Shown here: piece after piece, positions 63,103 to 64,000 of the stretch | How the letters are laid out: the number at the start of each line of letters is the position of its first letter | How positions within the stretch are numbered: position 1 is the stretch's first letter | Source: Bimastos eiseni | Lineage: Eukaryota > Annelida > Clitellata > Crassiclitellata > Lumbricidae | Direction: 5' to 3' | Assembly: GCA_959347315.1 (NCBI GenBank) | Contig: OY365810.1 | Coordinates: 32,707,150 to 32,771,149 of the forward strand | Length of the DNA: 64,000 bases | Made by a program: the position numbers and the translations under genes | Notes under the pieces: generated by a model | What the model was told of the DNA's origin: nothing | What the model saw: the letters and a program-made list of their open reading frames with translations, nothing else | Databases searched by the model: none

Positions 63103-63740
63103 CTCGACACATAATCGCGCGACACTGAAACAACGACACTTAATCTCGACGAGACTTAATCTCGCGACACTTAATCACGACTACACTAATCTCGCGACGC
63201 TTAATCTCGACGACATTTAATCTCGCGACACTTAATCTCGACTTCACTTAATCTCGCGACGCTTAATCTCGACGACACTTAGTCACGACGACACTTAATC
63301 TCACGACACTTAATCACGACGGCACTTAAATACCCGACACTTAATCACGACTACGCCTAATCTCGCGAAGCTAAAACAACGACACTTAATCTCGCACGAT
63401 TACACTTAATCTCGCGACACTTAATCACGATGACACTTAATTACCCGACACTTAATCACGACTACGCTTAATCTCGCGACACTTAATCTCGACTACCCTG
63501 AATCTCGCGAAACTTAATCTCGACGACGCGTAATCTTGCGACAATTAACATCGCCGACACTTAATCTCGACTACACTTAATCTCGCGACACTTAATAACG
63601 ACGGCACTTAATTTCGACGACACTTAATCTCGCGAAATTTATTCTCGACGACACTTAATCTCGACGACACTTAATCTCGCGACACTTAATCTCGACGGCA
63701 CTTAATCTCGCGACACTTAGTCACGACTACACTTAATGCA
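63103..63740 (+). repeat. CGACACTTAATCTCG satellite
   Basis: About 40 units of a 14-17 bp motif, CGACACTTAATCTCG or CGACACTTAATCACGA, alternating between TCTCGCGACA and TCTCGACGACA spacers. Rich in TCGCGA. Confidence 0.95.
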
Positions 63741-63924
63741 CCGAACGTAAATTTAATTAAATGCACAGAACGTAAATTTAATTAAATGCACAAGCATTAT
63801 CACTATTTAAGAGAGTATTCTCGCTTCCATTGAAACCGCATTCGTATCATCAATACGGCTTCTAATTAAGCATAATTAGAATCCACCATATAAATTAATA
63901 ATGGTGCAAAATAGTTGTGATTTG

Positions 63925-64000
63925 AGATTAAGTGTCGCGCTATTATATGTCGCGAGATTAAGTGTCGCGAGATTAAGTGTCCTCGAGGTTAAGTGTCGCG
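63925..64000 (-). repeat. Inverted copy of the CGACACTTAATCTCG satellite
   Basis: GAGATTAAGTGTCGCG repeated four times. It is the reverse complement of the 63103-63740 unit and runs off the right edge. The 185 bp between the two arms holds TAAATTTAATTAAATGCAC direct repeats. Confidence 0.92.

Overview
The window is animal nuclear DNA, most likely from a marine invertebrate. A deuterostome such as an echinoderm or hemichordate is a guess, based on the Deu/V-SINE-like tRNA SINEs and the abundant CR1/L2-like LINE debris. It is AT-rich, its genes are split by introns of 0.3-4 kb, and it is full of decayed transposons. There is no operon structure and no prokaryotic feature. None of the long uninterrupted reading frames is a host gene. 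The real host gene is spread over about two dozen exons of 51-142 bp on the minus strand.

Host genes. The main gene (11.5-48.7 kb, minus) is an ADAM17/TACE-like membrane protein. I rebuilt it exon by exon from splice sites, codon phase and similarity to the ADAM17 family. In order it has a prodomain with cysteine switch, a furin site (RSKR), a metalloprotease domain, a disintegrin domain, a membrane-proximal Cys-rich domain, a juxtamembrane helix, one transmembrane segment, and a short tail made of three exactly 51-nt exons plus an Asp/Glu-rich end. Exon 1 (signal peptide) was not found. The exon that should carry the zinc motif reads TTH and then goes to GHNWGSPHD, so the catalytic Glu of HExxH is absent under every splice choice I can see. 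This is a candidate ADAM17-like pseudoprotease. A second, head-to-tail ADAM17-like gene starts to its left: exons at 5.4 and 1.1 kb match exons 2 and 3 of the first gene in length (130 and 131 nt) and phase, at about 50-57% identity by hand count. It runs off the left edge.

Layout. 1-5.6 kb: start of the second ADAM17-like gene, with a hAT transposon (BED-finger transposase, 8-bp target duplication) in its intron. 5.6-11.5 kb: intergenic DNA with a non-autonomous hAT-like element and a LINE 3' end. 11.5-48.7 kb: the main ADAM17-like gene, whose introns hold LINE fragments, hAT-like non-autonomous elements, MITEs, tRNA-derived SINEs, a probable solo LTR, and a 1.95-kb satellite of a 27-bp unit with an EcoRI site in nearly every copy. 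48.7-58 kb: LINE fragments, a 1.15-kb segment present twice in direct orientation exactly 3,094 bp apart, and a broken ZMYM/TTF-type hAT transposase pseudogene. 58-62.5 kb: microsatellites, two SINE-like copies, a CpG-rich stretch, and one plus-strand candidate last exon of an unidentified gene. 63.1-64 kb: a satellite of about 15 bp whose motif reappears in inverted orientation at the window edge.

All calls were made by reading. No alignment, gene predictor or database was run.
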